Under the pieces are notes generated by a model. The model was not told the origin of the DNA. It ran no database searches and was given only the letters and a program-made list of their open reading frames with translations. Positions 57,071-64,000 of a DNA stretch of 64,000 bases are shown here, in pieces. Position 1 is the stretch's first letter, and each line of letters begins with the position of its first letter. The stretch is taken from positions 85,444 to 149,443 of the forward strand of contig NZ_RZNX01000002.1 in NCBI RefSeq assembly GCF_003994465.1, given 5' to 3'. A program made the position numbers and the translations under genes. The stretch is from Paenibacillus zeisoli. GTDB lineage: Bacteria; Bacillota; Bacilli; Paenibacillales; Paenibacillaceae.

Positions 57071-58138
57071 TTATTCTCCTTTGTCCATCATTTCAGCCTG
57101 CTCGGCAATGGTCAGTGCGGAGACGAATTCCTCAATCTCCCCGTTCATCACTTGATCGAGCTTATGCACAGTAAGGCCGATGCGGTGGTCAGTTACACGG
57201 CTTTGAGGGAAATTATACGTACGTATCCTTTCACTGCGGTCACCCGTACCTACCTTGCTCTTCCGTTCACCAGCGAACTTCGCTTCTTCCTCTTGACGCT
57301 TCACATCAAAGATACGGGCCCGAAGTACCTGCAGGGCCTTCTCTTTGTTCGAGTTCTGTGATTTGCCATCCTGGCAGGTAGCCACAATCCCGGTAGGGAT
57401 GTGTGTAACCCGGACTGCCGATTTGGTGGTGTTAACAGACTGTCCACCAGCACCGCTGGAACAGAACGTATCCACACGAATATCCTTGTCATGGATTTCA
57501 ATATCGAAATCCTCAACTTCAGGCATTACCGCCACGGTGGAGGTAGAGGTATGAATACGTCCACCCGATTCCGTAGAAGGAATACGCTGTACCCGGTGGG
57601 CACCGCTCTCGAATTTCATTTTGCTATAGGCTCCGCGTCCGTTGATCATGAAGATGACTTCTTTAAAACCACCCAGATCACTCGCGTTCACATCCATCAC
57701 ATCCACACGCCAGCCTTGGGAATCGGCATAACGGGTGTACATGCGGTACAAGTCAGCCGCGAACAGAGCCGCTTCATCGCCGCCCGCCGCGCCGCGGATC
57801 TCCACAATCACGTTCTTGTCATCGTTCGGGTCCTTCGGAAGCAGAAGGATATGAATCTTCTCCTCAAGCTCCTGCTGGCGCTTGGTGAGTTCATCAATCT
57901 CCATCTTAACCATTTCGCGCATCTCATCGTCAAGCTTCTCGGCCTGCATCGCTTTCGCGGCATCCAGTTCTTCCATGACGTTCTTATATTCGGTAAAAGC
58001 CTCATAAGCAGGCTGTAAGTCTGATTGTTCCTTGGAATAATCCCTAAGTTTCTTCGGATCACTAGCCACATCCGGATCACATAGCAGCTCGCTTAATTTC
58101 TCATAACGATCAGCAAGGGATGAAAGTCGATCTAACAA
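57071..58138 (-). CDS. prfA: Peptide chain release factor 1
   Basis: 355 residues from TTG 58138 (AGAGGTG 6 bases upstream), giving [15 protein letters not shown] as in B. subtilis RF1; the ATG at 58171 is upstream of the SD. Recognises UAA/UAG. Stop-codon tripeptide P187-S-T189 (PxT class of RF1) and GGQ at 231-233 ([12 protein letters not shown]). Target of PrmC encoded next. Confidence 0.96.
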   Translation of the reverse strand: MLDRLSSLADRYEKLSELLCDPDVASDPKKLRDYSKEQSDLQPAYEAFTEYKNVMEELDAAKAMQAEKLDDEMREMVKMEIDELTKRQQELEEKIHILLLPKDPNDDKNVIVEIRGAAGGDEAALFAADLYRMYTRYADSQGWRVDVMDVNASDLGGFKEVIFMINGRGAYSKMKFESGAHRVQRIPSTESGGRIHTSTSTVAVMPEVEDFDIEIHDKDIRVDTFCSSGAGGQSVNTTKSAVRVTHIPTGIVATCQDGKSQNSNKEKALQVLRARIFDVKRQEEEAKFAGERKSKVGTGDRSERIRTYNFPQSRVTDHRIGLTVHKLDQVMNGEIEEFVSALTIAEQAEMMDKGE

Positions 58139-58663
58139 GGAAAGCACCTCTCTTCGCATACATAATTTCATGACTAAAATGTTAAGGTAAACGACTTTTT
58201 ATTATAGCATGGTTTTGTCCATTTGAATAGATGGCTAATACTCAACCCACGGTAAATATACCCTATATTCATGTGCAGGGGTGAGAGTTTTTAATCATGT
58301 GAGTTAAGCCCTCAAAGTTAACTCAACCAAGCAGAACTACACAGACTTCTCCTACTATGTTATGTAACTCATCCCTTGCATGCGCTTCTCTTAAGTGATC
58401 TAAAATGATTTAAAACGTTCCCACATGTCTTGAGTAACCTTATGTAATCTTGGTTGACCTTTTGTAATTATAAAATAGGACTTCCCTCCAGCTTCACAAT
58501 ATTAGCAGCATGCCTGTGGCCTATACAAAAGCCCCGTCCGTCTGATGAAGCACATCTCTCAAATTCACCGGTCTACCCAAGGGGTCTCCCAATGTCTACT
58601 AGAGGATGCAAATTCATGTAACGGGCGGGGCTGTTCGCTCTATACGCTCAATTGAAATAAGAC
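58139..58663. other. 525-base gap between ychF and prfA
   Basis: No gene. The half next to ychF holds a ~100-base stem-closed structure (58529-58632). The half next to prfA is AT-rich with several TGTAA-type repeats and no clear promoter. Confidence 0.4.
58526..58632 (-). terminator. Large stem-closed structure / possible ychF terminator
   Basis: AGCCCCGCCCG (58622-58632) pairs with CGGACGGGGCT (58530-58540) with one mismatch around an ~80-base loop; leftward the stem is followed by TTTTGTATAG. The loop holds a smaller ACCC/GGGT hairpin. Either an extended terminator or a structured 3' RNA. Confidence 0.45.
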
Positions 58664-59764
58664 CTATACGTTGAAACGGAAATGCATGACATCGCCGTCC
58701 TGTACGACATACTCTTTGCCTTCAAGGCGAAGCTGACCGCGCTCTTTGGCTACGTTCATGGAGCCTGCGGCAACCAGGTCATTGTAGGAGACTACCTCGG
58801 CCCGGATGAATCCGCGCTCGAAGTCAGAGTGAATAACTCCCGCTGCTCCAGGAGCTTTGGTTCCTTTGCGAATCGTCCAAGCACGTACCTCCTGAACACC
58901 GGCGGTAAAGTAAGTGTAGAGTCCAAGCAGACGGTAGGCCGCTTGAATCAGACGGTCCAAACCGGAAGCATCCAGTCCAAGCTCCTCCAGGAACATGGCT
59001 TTGTCTTCGCCTTCAAGCTCGGCAATCTCCGCTTCTACCTTCGCACTGATCGGCACCACTTCCGCGTTCTCGGCAGCGGCAAACTCTCTTACCTGCTGTA
59101 CGAACGGGTTGCTGTCCGCTTCAGTAACTCCATCTTCACTTACGTTAGCCGCATAGAGGACCGGCTTCAGGGTCAGCAGATGCAGATCGCGTACGATCGC
59201 TTTCTCGTCATCCGACAGCTCGATGCTGCGTGCTGGCATATCGTTATAGAGCGCTTCTTTGACGCGCTCCAGAACTTCAACCTCTTGGGCGTACTGCTTG
59301 TTGCCGCCCTTCATGTTTTTGCGGGAGCGTTCGATCTTCTTCTCCACGCTGTCCAGATCAGCCAGAATCAGCTCCAGGTTAATCGTCTGGATGTCGCTGA
59401 TCGGGTTGATTTTGCCATCAACATGGGTAATGTTCTCATCCTCGAAGCAGCGCACGACATGCACAATCGCATCCACTTCACGGATATGGGCAAGGAACTT
59501 GTTCCCAAGGCCCTCACCTTTGCTGGCGCCGCGCACAAGCCCGGCGATATCTACGAATTCAAACGCCGTAGGCACGGTGCGGTTCGGCACCACGAGCTCT
59601 GTCAGCTTATCGAGCCGCTCGTCAGGCACTTCGACTACGCCTACGTTCGGATCGATGGTGCAGAACGGATAGTTCGCGGATTCGGCACCTGCCTGCGTGA
59701 TCGCATTGAACAGTGTCGATTTGCCGACATTCGGCAGACCCACGATTCCTGCTTTTAAAGCCAT
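58664..59764 (-). CDS. ychF: Ribosome-binding ATPase YchF (Obg family)
   Basis: 366 residues. P-loop [16 protein letters not shown], switch [20 protein letters not shown], and AANVSEDGV in place of the GTPase NKxD motif, which explains ATP preference. Coiled coil ~130-190 and a C-terminal TGS domain ([20 protein letters not shown]). Binds the 50S subunit. Confidence 0.96.
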   Translation of the reverse strand: MALKAGIVGLPNVGKSTLFNAITQAGAESANYPFCTIDPNVGVVEVPDERLDKLTELVVPNRTVPTAFEFVDIAGLVRGASKGEGLGNKFLAHIREVDAIVHVVRCFEDENITHVDGKINPISDIQTINLELILADLDSVEKKIERSRKNMKGGNKQYAQEVEVLERVKEALYNDMPARSIELSDDEKAIVRDLHLLTLKPVLYAANVSEDGVTEADSNPFVQQVREFAAAENAEVVPISAKVEAEIAELEGEDKAMFLEELGLDASGLDRLIQAAYRLLGLYTYFTAGVQEVRAWTIRKGTKAPGAAGVIHSDFERGFIRAEVVSYNDLVAAGSMNVAKERGQLRLEGKEYVVQDGDVMHFRFNV

Positions 59765-59811
59765 ATCTATGACAACTCCTCATTATTGTAATTGCTCAGT
59801 CTTCTTCAACC

Positions 59812-59840
59812 ATAGTACATATACCCCGGAAATATTTCAA
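59812..59840 (-). promoter_or_regulatory. Sigma-A promoter of ychF
   Basis: Minus strand TTGAAA (59835-59840), 17-base spacer, TACTAT (59812-59817), ~45 bases upstream of ATG 59764. Confidence 0.6.
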
Positions 59841-60098
59841 GGATAGCAGGTGAAAAAACCTCAGATCGCCATAACCTGCTTCTTAGCCATCAACGGCCTG
59901 AGCCCTCGGTTAACCGCACGCCACGCTTCTAGATGCTTGTTACCTTCTGAATTTTGAAGGATTAGGAGGGGAAGAATTCCGGGAGACCAGGGGGAGGCTC
60001 CCTTTCTTCGGTATGGCTGCTGCTCTCAACGGGCAGCTTCACACATTAGCTGCTTCCTTCTGTATCTTGCCAGAACAGCGGCTCCAACATGGCAAAAA
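59841..60098. other. Gene-free stretch upstream of the ychF promoter
   Basis: No gene seen. Contains GCAGGT/ACCTGC arms around 59848-59881. Confidence 0.35.
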
Positions 60099-60306
60099 CC
60101 AATCCGCTGCGGATTGGCCTGCTTAAAAATTTGACATTTCTGCTCCCTCGACGGATCATTTCCGCGTGGTCTTTGTGCTCACCAACTGGTGAGGAAATCC
60201 GCGTGCTGCATTGTTCCCATTCTATCAGCAACTTCGATCCGCCCACGGTAGGCGTTCTGTTAGACCGCAAAGGTCAGAAGATGTACACGGAGCAGGTCTT
60301 CACTTG
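60094..60306 (-). ncRNA. Candidate structured non-coding RNA ending in an intrinsic terminator
   Basis: Read leftward after the fni terminator: TTCTG-ACC..GGT-CAGAA, CGCC..GGCG, CTCACC-AGTT-GGTGAG nested in CGGATTTCC / GGAAATGATCCG, and finally CCAATCCG-CAG-CGGATTGG followed by TTTTTG (60094-60117), a good terminator. ychF has its own promoter downstream, so this is not simply its leader. No promoter was confidently found; could instead be a dispersed element. Open frames on both strands here look spurious. Confidence 0.4.
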
Positions 60307-60307
60307 T

Positions 60308-60345
60308 AAAAAAGAGAAGCGACTTCCTGCCCGCCTTCTTGCTTC
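60308..60345 (-). terminator. Possible fni terminator
   Basis: GAAGC (60341-60345 side) pairs with GCTTC (60316-60320 side) around a 20-base loop, followed leftward by TCTTTTTT. Weak stem but strong U-run, 48 bases after the fni stop. Confidence 0.5.
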
Positions 60346-60392
60346 GCCTACTATAGAATCATCCGGTTTGCCGAACGCCCATCTAGCTTCCC

Positions 60393-61715
60393 CTACTTAC
60401 GAATCAGCCGATCCGTTGTCTTAAGCGCAGCAATATCTGCTGCGCCAATTCCAAACATCGCTGTGCGCAGTTCGAACTCCACCCGGCTGAGCACCTCGTC
60501 AAGCAGCTGCTCGGACTGTACTGCCGGGCTAAGCAGCGCCCGGCCGAAGCCGGCCAAGTCAGCGCCAAGCGCCAGGGCCTTGGCTGCATCCACGCCCGTG
60601 TGCAGCCCGCCGCTGCCGATAAGGGCACCGCCCGGAAGTGCTGCGCGAACAGCCCGGATGCACTCCGTCGTCGGGATTCCCCAGTCGGCGAAGGCTTCTG
60701 CAGCAAGGCGGCGAACCGGATCGCTGCTGCGGAACTTCTCCACCTGGCTCCAGGAGGTTCCCCCTGCTCCGGCAACATCAATGAACGCAACTCCGGCGTT
60801 ATGGAGCCGAACAGCTGTGTCAGCATCAATGCCCCAGCCCACCTCTTTTATTCCTACAGGTATAGAGAGGTTACTACATAGATGCTCGATGCGCTGCAAC
60901 AACCCGCCAAAGGCCGTATTGCCTTCAGGCTGGAATACTTCCTGGAGGCCATTCAGATGAAGGACGAGCATGTCGGCTTCAGCAATCTCCACGGCCCTCC
61001 GGCAATCATCGGTGCCAAAGCCATAATTCAGCTGAACTGCGCCAAGATTGGCGATGATCGGGATCGTCGGTGCCTTATGCCGCAAGGCAAACGTCGCTGA
61101 CAGCTCCGCATGCTCCACGGCCGCGCGGACCGAGCCGACACCCATGGCCCATCCGCGGCGCTCCGCCGCCTCAGCCAGCCGTTCATTGATGCGTCCGGCT
61201 GTCTCGCTCCCGCCTGTCATTGAACTTATCAAAAGCGGCGTTCTCAGCTTCCGCTCCATAAAGAATGCACTTAGATTAATCTGCTCAAAGTCGATCTCCG
61301 GGAGTGCGTTATGCCGAAAAGCATACTGATTAAAACCGCTGGTTACTCCCACGGTATTGACCTCTTCATCCAGACATATGCGTATATGCTCGGTCTTGCG
61401 GCCCGATGTCAAAGACAACGCTGCACCAGTGGAGTTATTCTCATTAGAGGCTGATTGCAGCGTCTGAATGCTGTCACCGAATTCCCTGCCTAACTCGTTG
61501 CTTGCCATGTTTGAGATGTTCGGCTTATTCACCATGTCGAACATGTCCGCCAGATTTGGCATTCCCGGCGTATTTTCCATATCTGCATTGTGTTCCATGT
61601 CTGTCATGTTCAGCTTGTTCGTCTCCGGTTTATTTCTCAACTTGGCTGTGCTTGCCCGCCGGCCCGCCAAGCTCCTTCTTCTCCGTTCGCCCTGTACGCC
61701 AAAACGTTCCTTCAT
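60393..61715 (-). CDS. fni: Type 2 isopentenyl-diphosphate delta-isomerase with unusual N-terminal extension
   Basis: 440 residues; usual length ~350. FMN/NADPH-dependent enzyme interconverting IPP and DMAPP. The core begins at ~105 with RKTEHIRICLDEEV; motifs LLISSMTGGSETAGRINE, GWAMGVGSVRAAVEH, IANLGAVQLNYGFG, LHLNGLQEVFQPEGN, IKEVGWGI, IDVAGAGGTSWSQVE and LIGSGGLHTGVDAAKALALG match the family. The first ~100 residues are Arg-rich then Met/Asn/Asp-rich with quasi-repeats (NMTDMEHNADMENTPGMPNL). AGGAGG 5 bases before ATG 61715 supports translation of the extension. Confidence 0.92.
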   Translation of the reverse strand: MKERFGVQGERRRRSLAGRRASTAKLRNKPETNKLNMTDMEHNADMENTPGMPNLADMFDMVNKPNISNMASNELGREFGDSIQTLQSASNENNSTGAALSLTSGRKTEHIRICLDEEVNTVGVTSGFNQYAFRHNALPEIDFEQINLSAFFMERKLRTPLLISSMTGGSETAGRINERLAEAAERRGWAMGVGSVRAAVEHAELSATFALRHKAPTIPIIANLGAVQLNYGFGTDDCRRAVEIAEADMLVLHLNGLQEVFQPEGNTAFGGLLQRIEHLCSNLSIPVGIKEVGWGIDADTAVRLHNAGVAFIDVAGAGGTSWSQVEKFRSSDPVRRLAAEAFADWGIPTTECIRAVRAALPGGALIGSGGLHTGVDAAKALALGADLAGFGRALLSPAVQSEQLLDEVLSRVEFELRTAMFGIGAADIAALKTTDRLIRK

Positions 61716-61841
61716 CCGCGCCTCCTACCGGCTGCTGCCGTTCATTACTTGTCTATTTCGCAGCATAGCATATCCGTGTTTTATTGCTATTATAATTCAG
61801 CTATAAGGGACTAGCCTAACTTTCTATCCCAGCTTATATAA
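61716..61841. other. fni upstream region
   Basis: Minus-strand TATAAT (61789-61794) lies ~75 bases before fni, with only a poor -35 (TTAGGC at 19 bases). No other feature. Confidence 0.35.
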
Positions 61842-61996
61842 TCACGATCTACAAAATGTCTCTTTTGCGATATAATCGGCTACCAGCTGGCCGGACAAAG
61901 TGACCATCGGAGTTCCCCCGCCTGGGTGTGTCGTGCCGCCGGCGAACCAAAGTCCCCGAATATCCTTGCTGCGGTTAGGGGGACGAAAGAAAGCCT
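61842..61996 (-). pseudogene. C-terminal remnant of a phytoene/diapophytoene desaturase (CrtI/CrtN family)
   Basis: Minus-strand frame ending at TGA 61842-61844 reads AFFRPPNRSKDIRGLWFAGG, then TTHPGGGTPMVTLSGQLVAD, YIAKETFCRS. This is the FAD-binding C-terminal block of carotenoid desaturases (GL.F.GG.THPGGG.PMV..SG). No start codon; similarity stops abruptly at ~61997, where an oppositely oriented piece of the same kind of gene begins. Confidence 0.8.
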
Positions 61997-62158
61997 GACT
62001 CCGATGTGTTCAAGGCGCTACCGAAGCTGCATCTTGCGGAGACGGTATATGACCGGCTGTACCGATATTTCCAGGATGAGCGGCTGAAACTGTCGTGGAC
62101 GCAAAAAAGCCTCCCCCGATGGGTCTACCTCTGTCACAATGACAGCGATATAACCTAG
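61997..62158 (+). pseudogene. Internal fragment of a CrtI/CrtN-like desaturase in opposite orientation
   Basis: Plus-strand frame 61997-62158 reads DSDVFKALPKLHLAETVYDR, LYRYFQDERLKLSWTQ, then drifts into KSLPRWVYLC and stops at TAG. The first 36 residues resemble the segment of CrtN/CrtI before 'YLG.SP'. No start codon. With the adjacent minus-strand fragment it implies deletion plus inversion within one ancestral gene. Confidence 0.6.
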
Positions 62159-62176
62159 CATGAAGGCCTTAACAAT

Positions 62177-63100
62177 TTATTCAGAAGCTTTGCGCACCAG
62201 CGACTCTAACCAAGTCTTCCATTCCTCGGTGGGCAGCTTAATGACCGACTCAGGATACTTGCAGCAGGAGGCCCGTTCATATGCCCTGCCCCCAAGCGTC
62301 ATCGTGATATGGGGACAAGCTTCCTTTAAACGGCCAACCAGCTCGTCCGTTTCTTCAATTAGGGACGGATCAGTCAGGGACAGACAGACAAGTGAAATGT
62401 CTTGGTTGCGAATAATCTGAACCAAATCCTCCTCAGGCGTATTCGCACCCAGATAGAGCACCTCCACGCCATGCTTGCGGAGGAACAGAGAAAACAGCAG
62501 GAGGCCTACCTGATGGTGCTCACCGGGCGGGCAGAAGGACAATGCCTTGGGCATGAGATGATGGATTGGAAACAGGTGAAAAAATTGAAAAAACCGCTGG
62601 GAAATTAACTGGGTCATATAGTGCTCCTGGGCTACGCTCGCCCGCCCCGTCTCCCACGCATCCCCCACCTTGATCAGCACAGGCACCAGCACGTGGTAGA
62701 ACATGGCATCATAGCCGTATAGCGAGAAGCCGAAGTCGATCAGCGCATTCGCTCTCTCTCCCTGAAAGGCGTGAAGCGCCTGATAGATCTGCTCCTCCAT
62801 CTTGGCGTAGGCGGTCTGATCGCCTACCTTGGGATGTTCCTGTAGCAGCACGGAAGCCTCATCCTGCTCTTTTTTGCGGCTTTTTAGCATTTTGACGGCC
62901 TGTGAAATACTTGCCCCCTGCTCTTCAACCTGTGCTTTAAGCCATTTCAGATCTTCTATATTCTCTTCTGTATATAAGCGGTATCCGGCATCCGTGCGTT
63001 CGGGAGTTACGGCCTCGTAGCGGTTCTCCCATGCCCGAATCGTAACCGTTGGAATATTCAGCATCGCTGATACTTGTTTGATCGAGTACAACCCTTTCAC
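62177..63100 (-). CDS. MerR-family regulator with B12-binding domain (CarH/LitR type)
   Basis: 307 residues from GTG 63100. N-terminal MerR helix-turn-helix YSIKQVSAMLNIPTVTIRAW ENRY (residues 5-29), then a four-helix B12-cap with W-x9-EH (WETGRASVAQEHYMTQL) and a Rossmann B12-binding domain with ExHxxG (GEHHQVGLLLFSLFLRKHG) and LGGRAYERAS. These are the residues used by CarH/LitR photoreceptors to hold adenosylcobalamin; in the dark they repress carotenoid genes. The divergent promoter carries TGTAC-N7-GTACA. Light or B12 control is inferred. Confidence 0.88.
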   Translation of the reverse strand: MKGLYSIKQVSAMLNIPTVTIRAWENRYEAVTPERTDAGYRLYTEENIEDLKWLKAQVEEQGASISQAVKMLKSRKKEQDEASVLLQEHPKVGDQTAYAKMEEQIYQALHAFQGERANALIDFGFSLYGYDAMFYHVLVPVLIKVGDAWETGRASVAQEHYMTQLISQRFFQFFHLFPIHHLMPKALSFCPPGEHHQVGLLLFSLFLRKHGVEVLYLGANTPEEDLVQIIRNQDISLVCLSLTDPSLIEETDELVGRLKEACPHITMTLGGRAYERASCCKYPESVIKLPTEEWKTWLESLVRKASE

Positions 63101-63155
63101 TCCACTCTGGTTCTTTTTCCGTGACGGTCCTTCTTCCTATTCAGCATACCAAACA

Positions 63156-63184
63156 TTGTACAAAAAAAGTACATTCATTATACA
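63156..63184 (+). promoter_or_regulatory. Promoter of the phospholipase D-like gene with embedded MerR-type operator
   Basis: TTGTAC (63156-63161), 17-base spacer, TATACA (63179-63184). The inverted repeat TGTAC-AAAAAAA-GTACA (63157-63173) overlaps the -35 and spacer, a typical position for a MerR/CarH-type repressor site; the regulator gene starts 57 bases away on the other strand. Confidence 0.6.
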
Positions 63185-63313
63185 CCCAGAGAGTGTCAGG
63201 ACAACATATTATTATTCCAGCCTCGGATAAGGCTAGCTTTCCAACTGTTGGATTGCTTCAACACTACTGTAATTACGTTAATAGGAAATAATAAGCAGGA
63301 GGAGGAAAGGACT

Positions 63314-64000
63314 ATGGCGTCTTTATTCAAGCAGCACACCACACCACCCCGCCGTTCAGGGAAAAGACGCGTACTCAAGGGTATCTTTATCGCTTTTTGT
63401 GTGCTCATCTTATGGCTTACCGCCGTGATGATCCACCAAACTCATAAGCCCCTTCCAGCAGGGACTTCTTATGAGAGCCCCCTTTACAGCGTCGACCATG
63501 TTGATTTCCTCTATGATCTGACTTACCCGGACGGAAAGGGTGGATTTCACCAAGAGCGGCATATCTTTGACCGGATGCTTCAGATGATTGGCGAGGCCCG
63601 CGAGTATGTGGTTCTCGATCTGTTCCTGTTCAATGATTATGTACATAAAGGTCAGAGCTATCCTGATGTCAGCGGGGAAATGACCCGCAGGCTGCTGGCC
63701 CAGAAGCAGAAGTACCCCAAGCTCCAAATCGTGTTTGTTACAGACGAGATCAACACCAACTATGATTCTGCCCCGAACCCCCTGCTCGAGCAGCTTAAGC
63801 AGGCTGGCGCTCAGGTCATTATCACTGACGTCAATCCCCTGAGGGACTCGACACCTGCCTATTCGGCTGTATGGCGAACGTTCTTTCAATGGTTCGGACA
63901 GTCGGGCACCGGCTGGATTCCGAATCTTATGGCTTCAAATGCGCCTGACATTACGGCACGTTCCTATCTGAAATTACTCAATGTAAAGGCCAATCACCGT
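63314..64000 (+). CDS. Phospholipase D-like (cardiolipin synthase-type) protein, cut by window end
   Basis: First 229 codons only. ATG 63314 follows GGAGGAGGAAAGG. Basic N-terminus (PPRRSGKRRVLKG), one membrane segment (IFIAFCVLILWLTAVMI), then a PLD-fold domain: YSVDHVDFLYDLTYPDGKG, REYVVLDLFLFNDYVH, KLQIVFVTDEINTNY, QLKQAGAQVIITDVNPLRDS. The last visible residues, LLNVKANHR, are the start of the first HxK(x4)D motif. Substrate unknown; control by the divergent CarH-like protein is likely from the shared operator. Confidence 0.82.
   Translation, partial: MASLFKQHTTPPRRSGKRRVLKGIFIAFCVLILWLTAVMIHQTHKPLPAGTSYESPLYSVDHVDFLYDLTYPDGKGGFHQERHIFDRMLQMIGEAREYVVLDLFLFNDYVHKGQSYPDVSGEMTRRLLAQKQKYPKLQIVFVTDEINTNYDSAPNPLLEQLKQAGAQVIITDVNPLRDSTPAYSAVWRTFFQWFGQSGTGWIPNLMASNAPDITARSYLKLLNVKANHR

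Noticed and set aside
60046..60424. Overlapping short frames on both strands downstream of fni
   Set aside because: They overlap a strongly structured region ending in a terminator, have no good ribosome-binding sites and no recognisable motifs.

Overview
The window looks like a chromosomal segment of a Paenibacillus-type Gram-positive spore former. The reasons are the sporulation genes (spoIIID, spoIIQ, spoIID, spoIIR, an alpha/beta SASP), several very large exported proteins with SLH domains together with the pyruvyl transferase CsaB that makes their cell-wall ligand, and a gene order from fabZ to prfA that closely follows the Bacillus subtilis ywp/flh/mbl/atp/ywl/prfA region. Almost everything is on the minus strand. 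Only cutC, a DUF2269 gene and a phospholipase D-like gene at the right edge read rightward. No tRNA, rRNA, complete insertion sequence, prophage or CRISPR array was seen.

Layout. 1-18 kb is a cell-surface block: a truncated phosphodiester glycosidase, an SLH protein with a C-terminal SLH triplet, metK with a leader terminator, a SASP, two exported proteins I do not recognise, the probable main S-layer protein (N-terminal SLH, long mRNA leader), a small coiled-coil protein and another giant SLH protein. 18-25 kb is a secondary cell-wall polymer cluster (TagO/WecA-like, TagA-like, CsaB, DUF5693, PgcA phosphoglucomutase). It would build and pyruvylate the polymer that SLH domains bind, so the first 25 kb can be read as one functional neighbourhood. 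25-36 kb holds fabZ, an EpuA-like protein, flhP, flhO, mbl, spoIIID, spoIIQ, spoIID, murA and a DUF1146 gene: morphogenesis and engulfment. 36-45 kb has cutC and the complete ATP synthase operon atpZ-I-B-E-F-H-A-G-D-C. 44.6-58 kb has mnaA/wecB, upp, glyA, ywlG, ywlE, mntP, DUF2269, DUF72, sua5, spoIIR, an FtsW/RodA-family gene, prmC and prfA. 58-64 kb has ychF, a gene-free interval with a candidate structured RNA, fni, scrambled remnants of a carotenoid desaturase, a MerR/B12-binding regulator of the CarH/LitR type, and a divergent phospholipase D-like gene.

Most notable signals. (i) The right end combines an isoprenoid isomerase, a CarH-like light/B12 regulator, a TGTAC-N7-GTACA inverted repeat lying in the divergent promoter, and two oppositely oriented pieces of a phytoene-desaturase-like gene, which suggests a partly dismantled light-regulated isoprenoid locus. 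(ii) A hairpin-plus-SD-like intergenic element recurs at least three times (27.9, 37.3 and 39.9 kb). (iii) SpoIID and Fni carry long, compositionally odd N-terminal extensions. (iv) Structured non-coding stretches occur before glyA, downstream of ychF and downstream of fni. (v) metK has a near-consensus promoter followed by an intrinsic terminator but no visible S-box.

Limits: everything was read by eye, without database searches or folding software. Start codons were often moved downstream from the longest frame when a better ribosome-binding site was visible, and this is stated where done.
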